In this document: in pieces, positions 49,713-59,666 of the stretch
Layout of the letters: each line of letters opens with the position of its first letter
How positions within the stretch are numbered: the first letter of the stretch is position 1
NCBI RefSeq assembly: GCF_035503745.1
Contig: NZ_DATJTC010000020.1
Span: 1-64,000 of the forward strand
Direction of reading: 5' to 3'
Source of the DNA: Dyella_B sp035503745
GTDB lineage: Bacteria; Pseudomonadota; Gammaproteobacteria; Xanthomonadales; Rhodanobacteraceae
DNA length: 64,000 nt
Notes under the pieces: generated by a model
Seen by the model: the letters and a program-made list of their open reading frames with translations, nothing else
Told to the model about the DNA's origin: nothing
Databases searched by the model: none
Translations under genes and position numbers: made by a program

Positions 49713-52700
49713 GTGAACGCTAGATATCAACATCTCGCCATGGCCATTCGGGTGGCCCTGGCGCTAGGAGGCTGTGCATTGACGACGGTTGCCGCCGCAC
49801 AAACGGCAGCGACCACACCGTCCCCGGCTCCGGCCGCAACCCAAACCAACGTATCACCCACTCCCGCCGCCGCACCCGCGCAACAGAAAACCGTCACGCT
49901 GCAGGGCATCACGGTAACCGGCTCGATGATCCGCAGCGTGGACGTGGAAACCGCCCAACCGGTGACCGAACTCTCGCACGCCGACTTGCAGCAGCAGGGC
50001 TTCGTCAACGTCGGCCAGATTCTGCAGAATGTTTCATCCGTGGGTTCGGCCGGCACCAGCAACCAGAGTTCGCTGGGCAACGTGGTGGGCCAATACGTCA
50101 GCCTGCGCGGGCTCGGCGCGCCGCGCACCTTGGTGCTGGTCGACGGCCAGCGCTGGACCACGGATATCTTCGGCCAGACCGACCTCAGCACGATTCCCAG
50201 CTCGATCATCGATCGCGTGGAGATCCTGCAGGACGGCGCCTCGGCGATCTACGGCTCCGATGCGATTTCCGGCGTGGTCAATATCATTACCAAGAAGGAT
50301 TTCGACGGCCTGCAACTGGATACCTACAACAGCATGTACTCCCCCGGCAGCGACGGCAGGAACAGCCAGTTCAGCCTTACCGGCGGCAAGAAGTTCTCGC
50401 GCGGTTCGTTCCTGGTCAATATGACCGTGCAGAACAGTGACGGGCTGAACGCGGACGATCGCGACTATAGCAAGTACGGTTACTTCAGCTTCGGTCCGAA
50501 CTATCCGCAGAGCCAGCAGCAGTCGCCTTACGGCACGATCACCGGTGCGCTCGATCCGGCCACCGGCCTGCCGGTCAACCTGCCGCAGCTGGCAAACGGT
50601 CCGATCACGGTCAATGCCGGCCAGAACGGGCTGGACATTGCCAACTACCATGTCAATACGTTCGGCGCGCAGTATCCGTCGCCGTATTTCAAGAACGATT
50701 ACGCCAATTCGGCGTTCCTGGAAACCTTGATCCCGGACAACCGCCTGCGCTCGTATCTGATCAAGGGCGACTACAAAATCACCGACGACATCACCGCCAG
50801 CGCCGTCGGCACGTATAACAGCAACGACTCGACGGTGGCCATCGGCGGCTATCCGCTCAGTTCGCTCACGCCGATCAATGGCCCGCATTTGGCCCAGGCG
50901 CTTGGCTTGCCGGCAGGCACGTTCCCCGCGACGTATTTCCCCACGCTGTCGGCCAATAGTTACTACAACCCGTTGCCGGGCAACGACCTGCAGTTCAACT
51001 TGCCGCTGCAGTATCCCAACCGCGTGGTGGACAACAAGATCAAGCAATACGGCGGACGTGTCGGGCTCGACGGCGACTTCTCGATCGGCGAGCGGCAGTT
51101 CTCCTGGGACGCCGGTTACAGCGATTATCGCTACACCCAATCGAGCTTCGGCCCGGGCAATCTCAACCTGGTGAATGTGTATCAGGCACTGGGCCCCTCG
51201 TTCATGGGCCCCAATGGCGTGGTGGAGTGCGGTACGCCGGGGCATGTGATCGCCGGCTGCGTACCGCTCAATCCGTTCTCCGGTTCCGGCGGCATCACGC
51301 AGGCGCAGAGCAACTACATCAACATTGTTGCCGGCACGCGCTCCTTTAGCGAAATGAAGGTCGCCAACGTGGATTTCAGCGGCGACATGTTCACCTTCCC
51401 GCAATCGCTGGGCAGCGGCGATGCGACCTTCGCCATCGGCGCCGACCATCGCGCGGTTTCCGGCGGCGCCACGCCCGACGCATATACCCAGCTGGGCCTC
51501 AACACCAATCTGCAGCAAAACCCGGGTAACGGTGCCTACGGGCTCAACGAAGCGTATCTGGAAGTGAACCTGCCGGTGCTCAAGGACATGCCCGGCGCGC
51601 AACTGCTGGATGTGGACCTGGCGCATCGCTTCTCGCGCTACAGCAACTTCGGCAATACCAACAACAACCAGTTCAAGCTGTCGTGGCAACCGATCAACGA
51701 CATCCTGGTGCGTGCCAGCTACGGCACCGGCTTTCGCGCGCCGGCCATCGCCAATCTGTTCGGCGGCACCATGCAGAGCTTCACCAACTACACCGATCCC
51801 TGCGACGCCAACTTCGGCCTCACCGGCAATCCGGTAGTGAAACAGCGCTGCCAGAACGGCTTTGCCGGATTACCGGGCCTGCCCGCCGGCTTCACGCAGC
51901 TGACCGCCAACGGCCAACCCATACCGAACCCGAACTTCACCAGCACCACGCCGTATTTCACCGGCGCGAACGCCGCGCTGAAGCCGGAAACCTCGCGCAG
52001 CTACACGGGCGGCATTGTCTACAGTCCGCATTACCTGACCGGCTTCAATGCCACGCTGGACTGGTATCGCATCCGTATCGCCAACGTCATCACCTTGCCG
52101 ACCGCCAGCAGCATTCTGGACAACTGCTACCTGCTGGGCGAAACGCAACAGTGCTCGCAGTTCCAGCGCAACACCGCATCCGGCCCCTCGTACGGGCAGG
52201 TGATCGACCTGCTGCAGGCACTGGTCAACCAGGGCTTTGTGGAAGAGCGCGGCGAGGATCTAAGCCTGAGCTACCTGTTCCCGCAAACGCCGGTCGGCCA
52301 GTTCAAGTTCGATTCGACCAGCACGTATATCAATTCGGTGAAGGAGCAGATCACGCCCGGCGGCCCGGTCACCTCCAACACGCTCGGCGCGTACGACACG
52401 GTGCTAGGTCCGATCTGGCGCTTCCGTTCCACCGTCAATCTGAGCTGGAGCTACAAGCACTTCGGCGCAACCTGGACCTTGCGCTACTACTCCTCGCTGT
52501 CGGAGCCGTGCATTCCGCCCAATCCCGCGTTGAGCGAAGTGTTTCCCTGCAACAACCCCAACAAGGATCTAAGCATCTCGCCGACGGGGCTCAACGTGCA
52601 GGGCGGCATCGCGTTCAACGATCTGCAACTGAATTGGGAGGCGCCGTGGCACGGGCGCATCGCGATCGGCGCGACGGATATTTTCAACCGCAAGGCGCCG

Positions 52701-52838
52701 CTGTCGTACACCGGCGTGTTCAGTGTGGCCGGCCCGCTCGGGCCCACCGGAACCGACGGCTACAGCCAGTTTCCATACAACCCGCAATACGACATCGGCC
52801 GCGTGGTTTATTTGAAATACGAGCAGAAGTTTTTCTAG
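49713..52838 (+). CDS. Large TonB-dependent outer membrane receptor
   Basis: 1041 residues, in the size class of the oar-like and carbohydrate/peptide TonB-dependent receptors common in Xanthomonadales. The start is a GTG eight or so bases after GGGAGG. A signal peptide ends near residue 29 (LTTVAAAQ). A P/A/T-rich linker with LQGITVTGSMIRS precedes the plug (LRGLGAPRTLVLVDGQRW, VEILQDGASAIYGSDAISGVVNII). The barrel includes YGTGFRAPAIANLFGG and ends YLKYEQKFF with a terminal Phe. A perfect terminator follows 38 bp after the stop. Substrate unknown. Confidence 0.92.
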   Translation: MNARYQHLAMAIRVALALGGCALTTVAAAQTAATTPSPAPAATQTNVSPTPAAAPAQQKTVTLQGITVTGSMIRSVDVETAQPVTELSHADLQQQGFVNVGQILQNVSSVGSAGTSNQSSLGNVVGQYVSLRGLGAPRTLVLVDGQRWTTDIFGQTDLSTIPSSIIDRVEILQDGASAIYGSDAISGVVNIITKKDFDGLQLDTYNSMYSPGSDGRNSQFSLTGGKKFSRGSFLVNMTVQNSDGLNADDRDYSKYGYFSFGPNYPQSQQQSPYGTITGALDPATGLPVNLPQLANGPITVNAGQNGLDIANYHVNTFGAQYPSPYFKNDYANSAFLETLIPDNRLRSYLIKGDYKITDDITASAVGTYNSNDSTVAIGGYPLSSLTPINGPHLAQALGLPAGTFPATYFPTLSANSYYNPLPGNDLQFNLPLQYPNRVVDNKIKQYGGRVGLDGDFSIGERQFSWDAGYSDYRYTQSSFGPGNLNLVNVYQALGPSFMGPNGVVECGTPGHVIAGCVPLNPFSGSGGITQAQSNYINIVAGTRSFSEMKVANVDFSGDMFTFPQSLGSGDATFAIGADHRAVSGGATPDAYTQLGLNTNLQQNPGNGAYGLNEAYLEVNLPVLKDMPGAQLLDVDLAHRFSRYSNFGNTNNNQFKLSWQPINDILVRASYGTGFRAPAIANLFGGTMQSFTNYTDPCDANFGLTGNPVVKQRCQNGFAGLPGLPAGFTQLTANGQPIPNPNFTSTTPYFTGANAALKPETSRSYTGGIVYSPHYLTGFNATLDWYRIRIANVITLPTASSILDNCYLLGETQQCSQFQRNTASGPSYGQVIDLLQALVNQGFVEERGEDLSLSYLFPQTPVGQFKFDSTSTYINSVKEQITPGGPVTSNTLGAYDTVLGPIWRFRSTVNLSWSYKHFGATWTLRYYSSLSEPCIPPNPALSEVFPCNNPNKDLSISPTGLNVQGGIAFNDLQLNWEAPWHGRIAIGATDIFNRKAPLSYTGVFSVAGPLGPTGTDGYSQFPYNPQYDIGRVVYLKYEQKFF

Positions 52839-52876
52839 TTCGAGCCTAGGGCCGCGCAACAGCCGTCGCCGCATCC

Positions 52877-52909
52877 AAACCCTCCCCTGCGTGCAGGGGA
52901 GGGTTTTTT
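52877..52909 (+). terminator. Terminator formed by a palindromic repeat copy
   Basis: Perfect 14-bp arms (AAACCCTCCCCTGC / GCAGGGGAGGGTTT) with a two-base centre, continued by three more Ts. The core is the same CTCCCCTGC / GCAGGGGAG palindrome found in the intergenic array at 36614-37050, here serving as the receptor gene's terminator and probably blocking mdtC read-through too. Confidence 0.88.
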
Positions 52910-52939
52910 ATGGGATGGCGCGTGATCCTGATGCGGCGA

Positions 52940-55900
52940 TCAGGTCTCGCGCACCAGCACGCGCCGGCCACCGCCTTTGCGCGCGCGCCGCCGCGCGCGC
53001 CAGGCGGCCCAGCGCTCGCTGAGGCAGGAGAAGATCACGTACAGCGCAGGCGTGCTCAACAGCGTCAGGCTCTGCGAGATCAGCAGGCCGCCGATCAGCG
53101 CGATACCCAGCGGACGGCGCAGGTCCGAACCCTCGCCCAGGCCGATGGCGATCGGCAACGCCGCCAGGATCGCCACCATGGTGGTCATCATGATCGGACG
53201 GAAGCGCACCAGGCTCGCCTCGCGCGCCGCCTCCAGCGGCGTCTTGCCGTGCTCGCGCTGCGCGACGAGTGCGAAGTCGATCATCATGATGGCGTTTTTC
53301 TTCACAATGCCGATCAGCAACACCAGCGCGATCTGTGCAATCACCGACAATTCCGTGTTGGTGAACCACAACGCCAGCAGCGCACCGACGCCTGCCGCCG
53401 GCAAGGTGGAGAGAATGGTGACCGGGTGGATCAGGCTTTCGTACAAAATGCCCAGCACGATGTAAACCGTCACGATGGCGCCGAACACCAGCCACAGCAT
53501 GCCGCTCTGCGATTGCTGGAAGCGGCGGAAGTCGCCGCCGATATCGAGCTTGATGTCGCCGGGCATGCGCATGTTGGTGGCCGTGGCCTGCACGATCTGC
53601 AGCGCCTCGCCCATGCTCGTGCCCGGCGCGAGGTTGAAGCTCAGATCCATGGTGGTGTACTGGTTCATGTGCGACACCTGCGTCGGCGCCAGCCCCGGTT
53701 CCTGATGCGCGAACGCCGACAGCCGCACCATCGTGCCGTTGGTGGAGGGCACCAGCACGTCGTCGATCGAACGCGGCGTGGCCGTCTGTCCCGGCAGCGC
53801 GTTCACCACCACCTTGTACTGGTTCAGATCCGAGTAGATGGTGCTGACCTGACGCTGGCCGAAGGAGTCGTAGACCACCGAATCGATCGTGCCGATGTTT
53901 ACGCCCAGGCGCGAGGCCTTGTCGCGGTCGATCACGATGTTCTGCTGCAGGCCCGCTTCGTCAAGATCGCTGCCGACGTCGCGCAGCTTGGGGTTCTTGC
54001 GCAGCTCGTCGACCAGCCTGGGCAGCCACTGCTGCAGTTCGGCCGTGTCGTTACCCAGCAGCGAGATCTGGTACTGCGCGCCCTGGCTGGTGCCGCCGCC
54101 GCCAAAGCTGGGCAAGTCCTGGATCGCGCGCAGGCGCACGTTGAGGTCCGGATACTTGGCGGCCTTCGCGCTGAGCCGCGCCAGCACGGCGAAGGTGTCG
54201 TCCTTGCGGCCTTCGGCATGCGTCTTGAGCTGGATATCGAACGTGCCCGCCGCACCCTGGCGCGTGCTGCCCAGGCGCGAGCCCACCACCGCGACGTCGT
54301 GGTCGCGCAGCAGCATGTCGATCAGCCGCTGCTGGCGATTGGCCGAATCCTGGAACGACACCGTGGCGCCGGACGTGGCGCGGCCGCGCAGCAGGCCGGT
54401 GTCCTGGGTGGGGAACAGGCTGGTCTTGATCTGGCCGGACATGGCGATGAGCAGCGTCAGGCCGATCAGCATCAGCGGCGTCAGCGACAGCAGCAGCGCG
54501 TGGCGCAACGAGAAATCCAGCGCGCTCTCGTAGGCCTTGATCATCCCTTCCTGGAACCGCTCCAGCGCCTGACCGAGTTTCGATGGACTGGCCTCGTCAT
54601 GCCCGCTGAGGAAACGGCCGCACAGCGATGTGGTGAGCGTGAGCGACACCAGCGCCGAGACGATGATCGCCGCCACCAGCGTCAGCGTGAACTCCTTGAA
54701 GAACATGCCGGTAATGCCGCTCATGAACAGCAACGGGATAAACACCGCCACCAGCGAAGCGGTGATCGACACGATGGTGAAGCCGATCTCGCGCGCGCCG
54801 GTCAGCGCCGCCTCCAGCCGCGACATGCCCTGGTCCATGTGGCGGATGATGTTTTCGATCACCACGATCGCATCGTCGACCACGAAGCCGATCGCGATCA
54901 CCAGGGCCAGCAGCGTAAGGTTGTTCAAGGTGAAACCCAGCGCATACATGATCACCGCGGCGCCGGCCAGCGACAGCGGCACCGCCATCGCGGCGATCAG
55001 CGTGGGCGCCAGCCGGCGCAGGAACATCGCCATCACCAGCACCACCATCGCCAGGCTGATCAGCAAGGTCGCTTGCACTTCGTGCAGCGAGGCGCGGATG
55101 GTGGGCGTGTCGTCAAAGTAAGGGGTAAGCGTGGTGCCCGGCTGCAGGAAGCTGCGCAGCAGCGGCACTTCGGCCTTCACCCGGTCGACCGTGCCGATGA
55201 TGTTGGCGTTGGACTGCTTGTAGACGTACATCAGGATCGCCGGCTTGCCCTGGAACCAGGCGGCCTGGTATGCATCCTGCAAACCTTCGTAGACGCGGGC
55301 GATGTCTTTTAAGCGCACCGGCACGCCCTTGCCGTTGGTGGCAATGACCAGGTTGGCGAAGTCATCGGCGGTATGCAGCGCATCGTTGGCCTGCACCGCC
55401 ATGGTGGTCTTGCCGTTGGAAAGGAAACCCTGCGGTTCGAACACGTTGGCGGCGGTGAGCGCATTGCGCAGCTGGTCGGGCGAAATGCCCATGGCATTGA
55501 GCGCGCGCAGGTTCACATCCACGCGGATCGCCGGCGTGGCGGCGCCGAGAATATCCACCTCCGAAACGCCGGTGAGCTGGCGCAGGCGCTGTGCCAGCAG
55601 CGAATCGGCAACATCGTACAGATCGCGCGCCGATTGCGTCTGCGAGGTCAGCGCGAAGGCGATGATCGGATCGTCGTTGGGGTTGGCCTTCTCATAGCTG
55701 GGCGGGCTGTTGAGGCCGGTGGGCAGATCCGGCTGTGCGGCATTGATGGCCGCCTGCACGTCGCGCGCGGCATCGTCGATGTTCCGGCCGGCGTTGAACA
55801 TCAGGAAGATCTGCGTGCTGCCCAACGAACTGGACGAGCGCATCGTGTCGATGCCGGGCACCTGGCCCAGGTGGCGCTCCAGCGGCGCGGCGACGGTGGC

Positions 55901-56080
55901 GGCCATGTTGTCGGCGCTGGCGCCGGCCTGGCTGGCCGAGACGAAGATCACCGGAAACTGCATGTCCGGCAGCGCCGAGACGCCCAGCAACGCGTAGCAG
56001 ATCACGCCAACGACGAAGACCCCCATCGCCAGTAACGAGGTGCCGATCGGGCGACGGATGAAGGGGCCGGAGATGTTCAT
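52940..56080 (-). CDS. mdtC: RND multidrug efflux permease, MdtC-like
   Basis: An inner-membrane proton-driven RND pump of 1046 residues. It starts MNISGPFIRRPIGTSLLAMG. Two halves each carry a large periplasmic loop and six membrane segments. TM4 keeps the proton-relay pair (GFVVDDAIVVIENIIRHM). SSSLGSTQIFLMF and ALPDMQFPVIFVSASQAGAS are closest to MdtC. With the MdtB-like and MdtA-like genes upstream on the same strand it forms a tripartite exporter; the heteromeric MdtBC pump is the model. No outer-membrane TolC-like gene is adjacent. A 215-bp gap with palindromic repeats separates it from mdtB, so its expression may differ. Confidence 0.92.
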   Translation of the reverse strand: MNISGPFIRRPIGTSLLAMGVFVVGVICYALLGVSALPDMQFPVIFVSASQAGASADNMAATVAAPLERHLGQVPGIDTMRSSSSLGSTQIFLMFNAGRNIDDAARDVQAAINAAQPDLPTGLNSPPSYEKANPNDDPIIAFALTSQTQSARDLYDVADSLLAQRLRQLTGVSEVDILGAATPAIRVDVNLRALNAMGISPDQLRNALTAANVFEPQGFLSNGKTTMAVQANDALHTADDFANLVIATNGKGVPVRLKDIARVYEGLQDAYQAAWFQGKPAILMYVYKQSNANIIGTVDRVKAEVPLLRSFLQPGTTLTPYFDDTPTIRASLHEVQATLLISLAMVVLVMAMFLRRLAPTLIAAMAVPLSLAGAAVIMYALGFTLNNLTLLALVIAIGFVVDDAIVVIENIIRHMDQGMSRLEAALTGAREIGFTIVSITASLVAVFIPLLFMSGITGMFFKEFTLTLVAAIIVSALVSLTLTTSLCGRFLSGHDEASPSKLGQALERFQEGMIKAYESALDFSLRHALLLSLTPLMLIGLTLLIAMSGQIKTSLFPTQDTGLLRGRATSGATVSFQDSANRQQRLIDMLLRDHDVAVVGSRLGSTRQGAAGTFDIQLKTHAEGRKDDTFAVLARLSAKAAKYPDLNVRLRAIQDLPSFGGGGTSQGAQYQISLLGNDTAELQQWLPRLVDELRKNPKLRDVGSDLDEAGLQQNIVIDRDKASRLGVNIGTIDSVVYDSFGQRQVSTIYSDLNQYKVVVNALPGQTATPRSIDDVLVPSTNGTMVRLSAFAHQEPGLAPTQVSHMNQYTTMDLSFNLAPGTSMGEALQIVQATATNMRMPGDIKLDIGGDFRRFQQSQSGMLWLVFGAIVTVYIVLGILYESLIHPVTILSTLPAAGVGALLALWFTNTELSVIAQIALVLLIGIVKKNAIMMIDFALVAQREHGKTPLEAAREASLVRFRPIMMTTMVAILAALPIAIGLGEGSDLRRPLGIALIGGLLISQSLTLLSTPALYVIFSCLSERWAAWRARRRARKGGGRRVLVRET

Positions 56081-56123
56081 GCTCGAAACAACGCGGGAGA
56101 GGCGGAAAGGTTGAGGCTTATCG

Positions 56124-56233
56124 GCCCCCTCCTCTGCTCGCCGGGGAGGGTTGGGGATGGGTTGCTCAAGCTTGCCGCGTGGGTGAGGGCTTCACCCCTC
56201 CCCAGCCCTCCCCTGCTGCACGTAGGGGAGGGG
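56124..56233. repeat. Palindromic repeat pair between mdtB and mdtC
   Basis: Two palindromes of the dispersed family, at 56124-56157 and 56206-56233 (CTCCCCTGCTGCACG core), face each other across about 50 bp containing GAGGGCTTCACCCC, as in the 36.6 kb array. Lying inside an operon, they could stabilise or attenuate the mdtC part of the transcript. Confidence 0.75.
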
Positions 56234-56295
56234 ATCGGTGTGAGGGAGAGTGGCGCTTTCGCTTCGTGGCTAAAGCCTTGCCGCAAACCGGTCAC

Positions 56296-59200
56296 TCAGG
56301 TCGCACCGCGCGCGGCCTGGCGCAGGGCGCGGCGTTCGCGGCGTTCGCGCAGCCAGTCGGAGAAACGCTCCATGTACAGGTAGATCACCGGCGTGGTGTA
56401 CAGCGTCACCAGTTGCGACAGCAGCAGGCCGCCGACGATCGACACGCCCAAGGGACGGCGCAGTTCCGCGCCGATGCCGTTGCCAAGCGCCAGCGGCAGG
56501 GCGCCGAGCATGGCCGCGGCGGTGGTCATCATGATCGGGCGGAAGCGCAGCAGGCAGGCGCGGTGGATCGCATCGCGCGGTTTCATGCCGGTGCGCTGCG
56601 CCTCGATCGCGAAGTCGATCATCATGATCGCGTTTTTCTTCACGATGCCGATCAGCAGCACAATGCCCACGATGCCGTCCACCGACAGGCTCATGTTGCA
56701 CAGGATCAGCGCCAGCAGCGCGCCCACGCCGGCGGGCGGCAAGGTGGAGATGATCGTGATCGGATGGATGTAGCTCTCATACAGCACGCCCAGCACGATG
56801 TAGATCACGATGATCGAGGCGAGCAGCAGCAGCGCTTCGTTGCTCAGCGAGGAAGAGAACTCCGCCGCCTTGCCGATGAACTCGCCGCGCACCTGCGGCG
56901 GCAGGTTGAGTTTCTTCTCCACTTGATGGATGGCATCCACCGCTTCGGACAGCGAATAGCCCGGCGCGAGATTGAACGACACGGTCACCGCGGGCAGCTG
57001 CTGCTGGTGGCTGATCACCAGCGGCGCCGTGGTCATGGTGGCGTTCACCAGCGAGGCCAGCGGAATGGTGCCGCCCGTGCCCAGGATGATGCCGGTGTTG
57101 GCCACCGCGATGCCGGTGGTGGTGGAGGAGTTGCTCGATGCCGCCTGGCCGAAGGTGGTGGCATTGCTGCCGGTCAGCGCGCCGCTGCCGTTGCTCTTCA
57201 CCGTCAGCTGGTTGAGCAGCGAGGTGCTGGAACGGAATTGCGGCTCCACCTCCAGCACCACGCGGTACTGGTTGAGCTGCGTGAAGATGGTGGAGATCTG
57301 GCGCTGGCCGAAGGAGTCGTACAAGGTGTCGTCGATGGTCTGCACCGGCACGCCCAGCGTGCTGGCCTTGTCGCGGTCGATGGTGAGCTTGAGCGCGTCG
57401 CCCTGGTTGGCAAGGTTGTTGTCCACGTCCGCAAGCTCCGGACGCTGGCGCAGCGCCTGCGTCATCTGCGTGGCGTAGGTCGCAAGCTCGTCGGCATTCA
57501 CGTCGGACATCGAGTACTGGTACTCGGTAGCGGCCACGCGCGTATCCAGCGTCACGTCCTGTACGGGCTTCAAGTACAGCGCCACGCCGGGGATGTCGGC
57601 CGCATCGTTCTGCAGGCTCGCCAGCACCTCGTCGAGGCTGCCGCGCTTACTGCGGTCCTTCAGCACGATGCTGAGCTGGCCCTGGTTGAGCGTGGGGTTG
57701 ATGGAGCCCGCGCCGATGAATGCCGCCACGCCCGCCACGTTGGGATCTTTCTGCAGCGCATCGGCCACCGCCTTGGTGCGCTGTTCCATCTGCGGGAAGG
57801 CGACGTTCTGGTCGGCCTCCACCACGCCGGTGATCATGCCGGTGTCCTGCTCGGGCAAAAGGCCCTTGGGGATCACGATATAGAGGAACACCGTCACACC
57901 GATCGCGGCGAACGCGACCACGATCATCAGGCGCTGATGGTCCAGCACCCAGTCCAGGGTTTTCTCGTACACCGAGACCGTGCGCGCCCACACCGTGCGC
58001 TTGCCGGCGGCGGCATGGCGCTCGTGCGCATCGTCGCCTTCGGGCAACTGGTCGGGGCTGAGCAGGTAGGCGCACATCATGGGCGTCAAGGTCAGCGACA
58101 CCAGCATCGAGATCACGACGGCGGTGGCCAGCACCCAGGCGAATTCGTGGAACAGGCGGCCGGTGACGCCGGGCATCAGCAGCAGCGGCAGGAATACCGC
58201 GATCAGCGACACGGTCAGCGACAGTACGGTGAAGCCGATTTCCTTCGCGCCGATCTCGGCGGCTTCCGGCCCGCTCTTGCCCTGCTCGATGTAGCGCACG
58301 ATGTTCTCGATCATCACGATCGCATCGTCCACCACGAAACCGGTGGCAACAGTCAGTGCCATCAGCGAGAGGTTGTCCAGCGACATATTGGCGAAGGACA
58401 TCACGCCAAACGTGCCCAGCAGCGACAGCGGCACCGCCACCGACGGAATGATCGTCGCCCACAGGCGGCGCAGGAACACGAAGATCACCGCTACCACCAG
58501 CGCGATGGTCAGCAGCAGCGTGAACTGCACGTCCTCCACCGAGGCGCGGATGGTGATGGTGCGGTCGGCAAAGACATCAAGGTGCACGTCGGCCGGTAGC
58601 ACGCTGCGCAGCTGCGGCAGGATCTGGCGGATCTGCGCCACCGTCTGCACGATGTTCGCGCCCGGCTGGCGGCGGATGTCCAGCAGCACCGCCGGCCGGC
58701 CGTTCGCCCACGCGGCCAGCTGGTCGTTCTCCACCCCATCGACCACCTTGGCCACATCCGACAGGCGCACCGGCGCCTGCGTGGTGCTGTTGTAGGAGAT
58801 GATGGTGTTTTTGTATTGGGCCGCCGTCGCCAGCTGGTCGTTGGTGGAAATGGTGTAGGACTGCGTGGCGCCGTTGAGCGTGCCCTTGGGCGCGTTGACG
58901 TTGGCTTCGGTGAGCGCATTGCGCACGTCTTCCATCGTCAGGCCCAGGTTGGCCAGCTGCGCGGGATTGACCTGGATGCGCACCGCCGGGCGCACGTTGC
59001 CGGCGATGGACACCAGGCCCACGCCCTGCACCTGCGAGAGTTTCTGCGCCAGGATCGAGTCGGCCAGGTCGTTCACGTCGCGCAGCTGGCGGCTGTTGGA
59101 CGTGAGAATCAGCGTCATGATCGGCGCATCGGCCGGATTGACCCGGTTGTACACCGGCGGATACGGCAGCGTGCTCGGCAGCGTGCCGCGCGCCTGGTTG

Positions 59201-59535
59201 ATCGCCGCCTGCACATCCTGCGCCGCGATGTCGATGTCGCGGTCCATGTTGAACTGCAGCACGATCGTGGACAGGCCCGCCGACGAGTCGGAGGTCATCA
59301 TGTCCAGGCCGGAGATCTGGCCGAGATTGCGCTCCAGCGGCGTGGTGACCAGCGAGGCCATGGTCGAGGCGCTGGCACCGGGATACTGCGTGGTGACGAC
59401 CAGGCTAGGCGCCTCGATCTCGGGCAGCGCCGACACCGGCAGCTCGCGGTAACCGAGTATGCCCAGCAGCAGCACCGCCACCATCAGCAGTGCTGTAGCG
59501 ATCGGCCGGCGGATAAAGAGCGATGAAAATCCCAT
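56296..59535 (-). CDS. mdtB: RND multidrug efflux permease, MdtB-like
   Basis: 1079 residues from the ATG at 59535 (MGFSSLFIRRPIATALLMVA); 54 bp of open frame upstream are not family-like. PVSALPEIEAPSLVVTTQYPGAS, FIRRP and TGFVVDDAIVMIENIVRYIE (proton-relay Asp pair) mark an HAE-1 RND pump closest to MdtB. Compared with its partner it has an extra G/S/T/N-rich stretch (about residues 795-835, SNGSGALTGSNATTFGQ and onwards) in the second periplasmic half. It follows mdtA by 131 bp. It should work with the MdtC-like subunit in one trimer. Confidence 0.92.
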   Translation of the reverse strand: MGFSSLFIRRPIATALLMVAVLLLGILGYRELPVSALPEIEAPSLVVTTQYPGASASTMASLVTTPLERNLGQISGLDMMTSDSSAGLSTIVLQFNMDRDIDIAAQDVQAAINQARGTLPSTLPYPPVYNRVNPADAPIMTLILTSNSRQLRDVNDLADSILAQKLSQVQGVGLVSIAGNVRPAVRIQVNPAQLANLGLTMEDVRNALTEANVNAPKGTLNGATQSYTISTNDQLATAAQYKNTIISYNSTTQAPVRLSDVAKVVDGVENDQLAAWANGRPAVLLDIRRQPGANIVQTVAQIRQILPQLRSVLPADVHLDVFADRTITIRASVEDVQFTLLLTIALVVAVIFVFLRRLWATIIPSVAVPLSLLGTFGVMSFANMSLDNLSLMALTVATGFVVDDAIVMIENIVRYIEQGKSGPEAAEIGAKEIGFTVLSLTVSLIAVFLPLLLMPGVTGRLFHEFAWVLATAVVISMLVSLTLTPMMCAYLLSPDQLPEGDDAHERHAAAGKRTVWARTVSVYEKTLDWVLDHQRLMIVVAFAAIGVTVFLYIVIPKGLLPEQDTGMITGVVEADQNVAFPQMEQRTKAVADALQKDPNVAGVAAFIGAGSINPTLNQGQLSIVLKDRSKRGSLDEVLASLQNDAADIPGVALYLKPVQDVTLDTRVAATEYQYSMSDVNADELATYATQMTQALRQRPELADVDNNLANQGDALKLTIDRDKASTLGVPVQTIDDTLYDSFGQRQISTIFTQLNQYRVVLEVEPQFRSSTSLLNQLTVKSNGSGALTGSNATTFGQAASSNSSTTTGIAVANTGIILGTGGTIPLASLVNATMTTAPLVISHQQQLPAVTVSFNLAPGYSLSEAVDAIHQVEKKLNLPPQVRGEFIGKAAEFSSSLSNEALLLLASIIVIYIVLGVLYESYIHPITIISTLPPAGVGALLALILCNMSLSVDGIVGIVLLIGIVKKNAIMMIDFAIEAQRTGMKPRDAIHRACLLRFRPIMMTTAAAMLGALPLALGNGIGAELRRPLGVSIVGGLLLSQLVTLYTTPVIYLYMERFSDWLRERRERRALRQAARGAT

Positions 59536-59666
59536 GGGTCGAAAGGAACCGTCAGTTGGTCGCGGTCGCGGGTGACCGGCGGTGAACACAATGTGGCAAA
59601 CCCTTGTAACCGGCGCCTGGCAATGCGACCGCCTTGAGCGGGCGCACTGTCAGGCTACCGCCTCGA

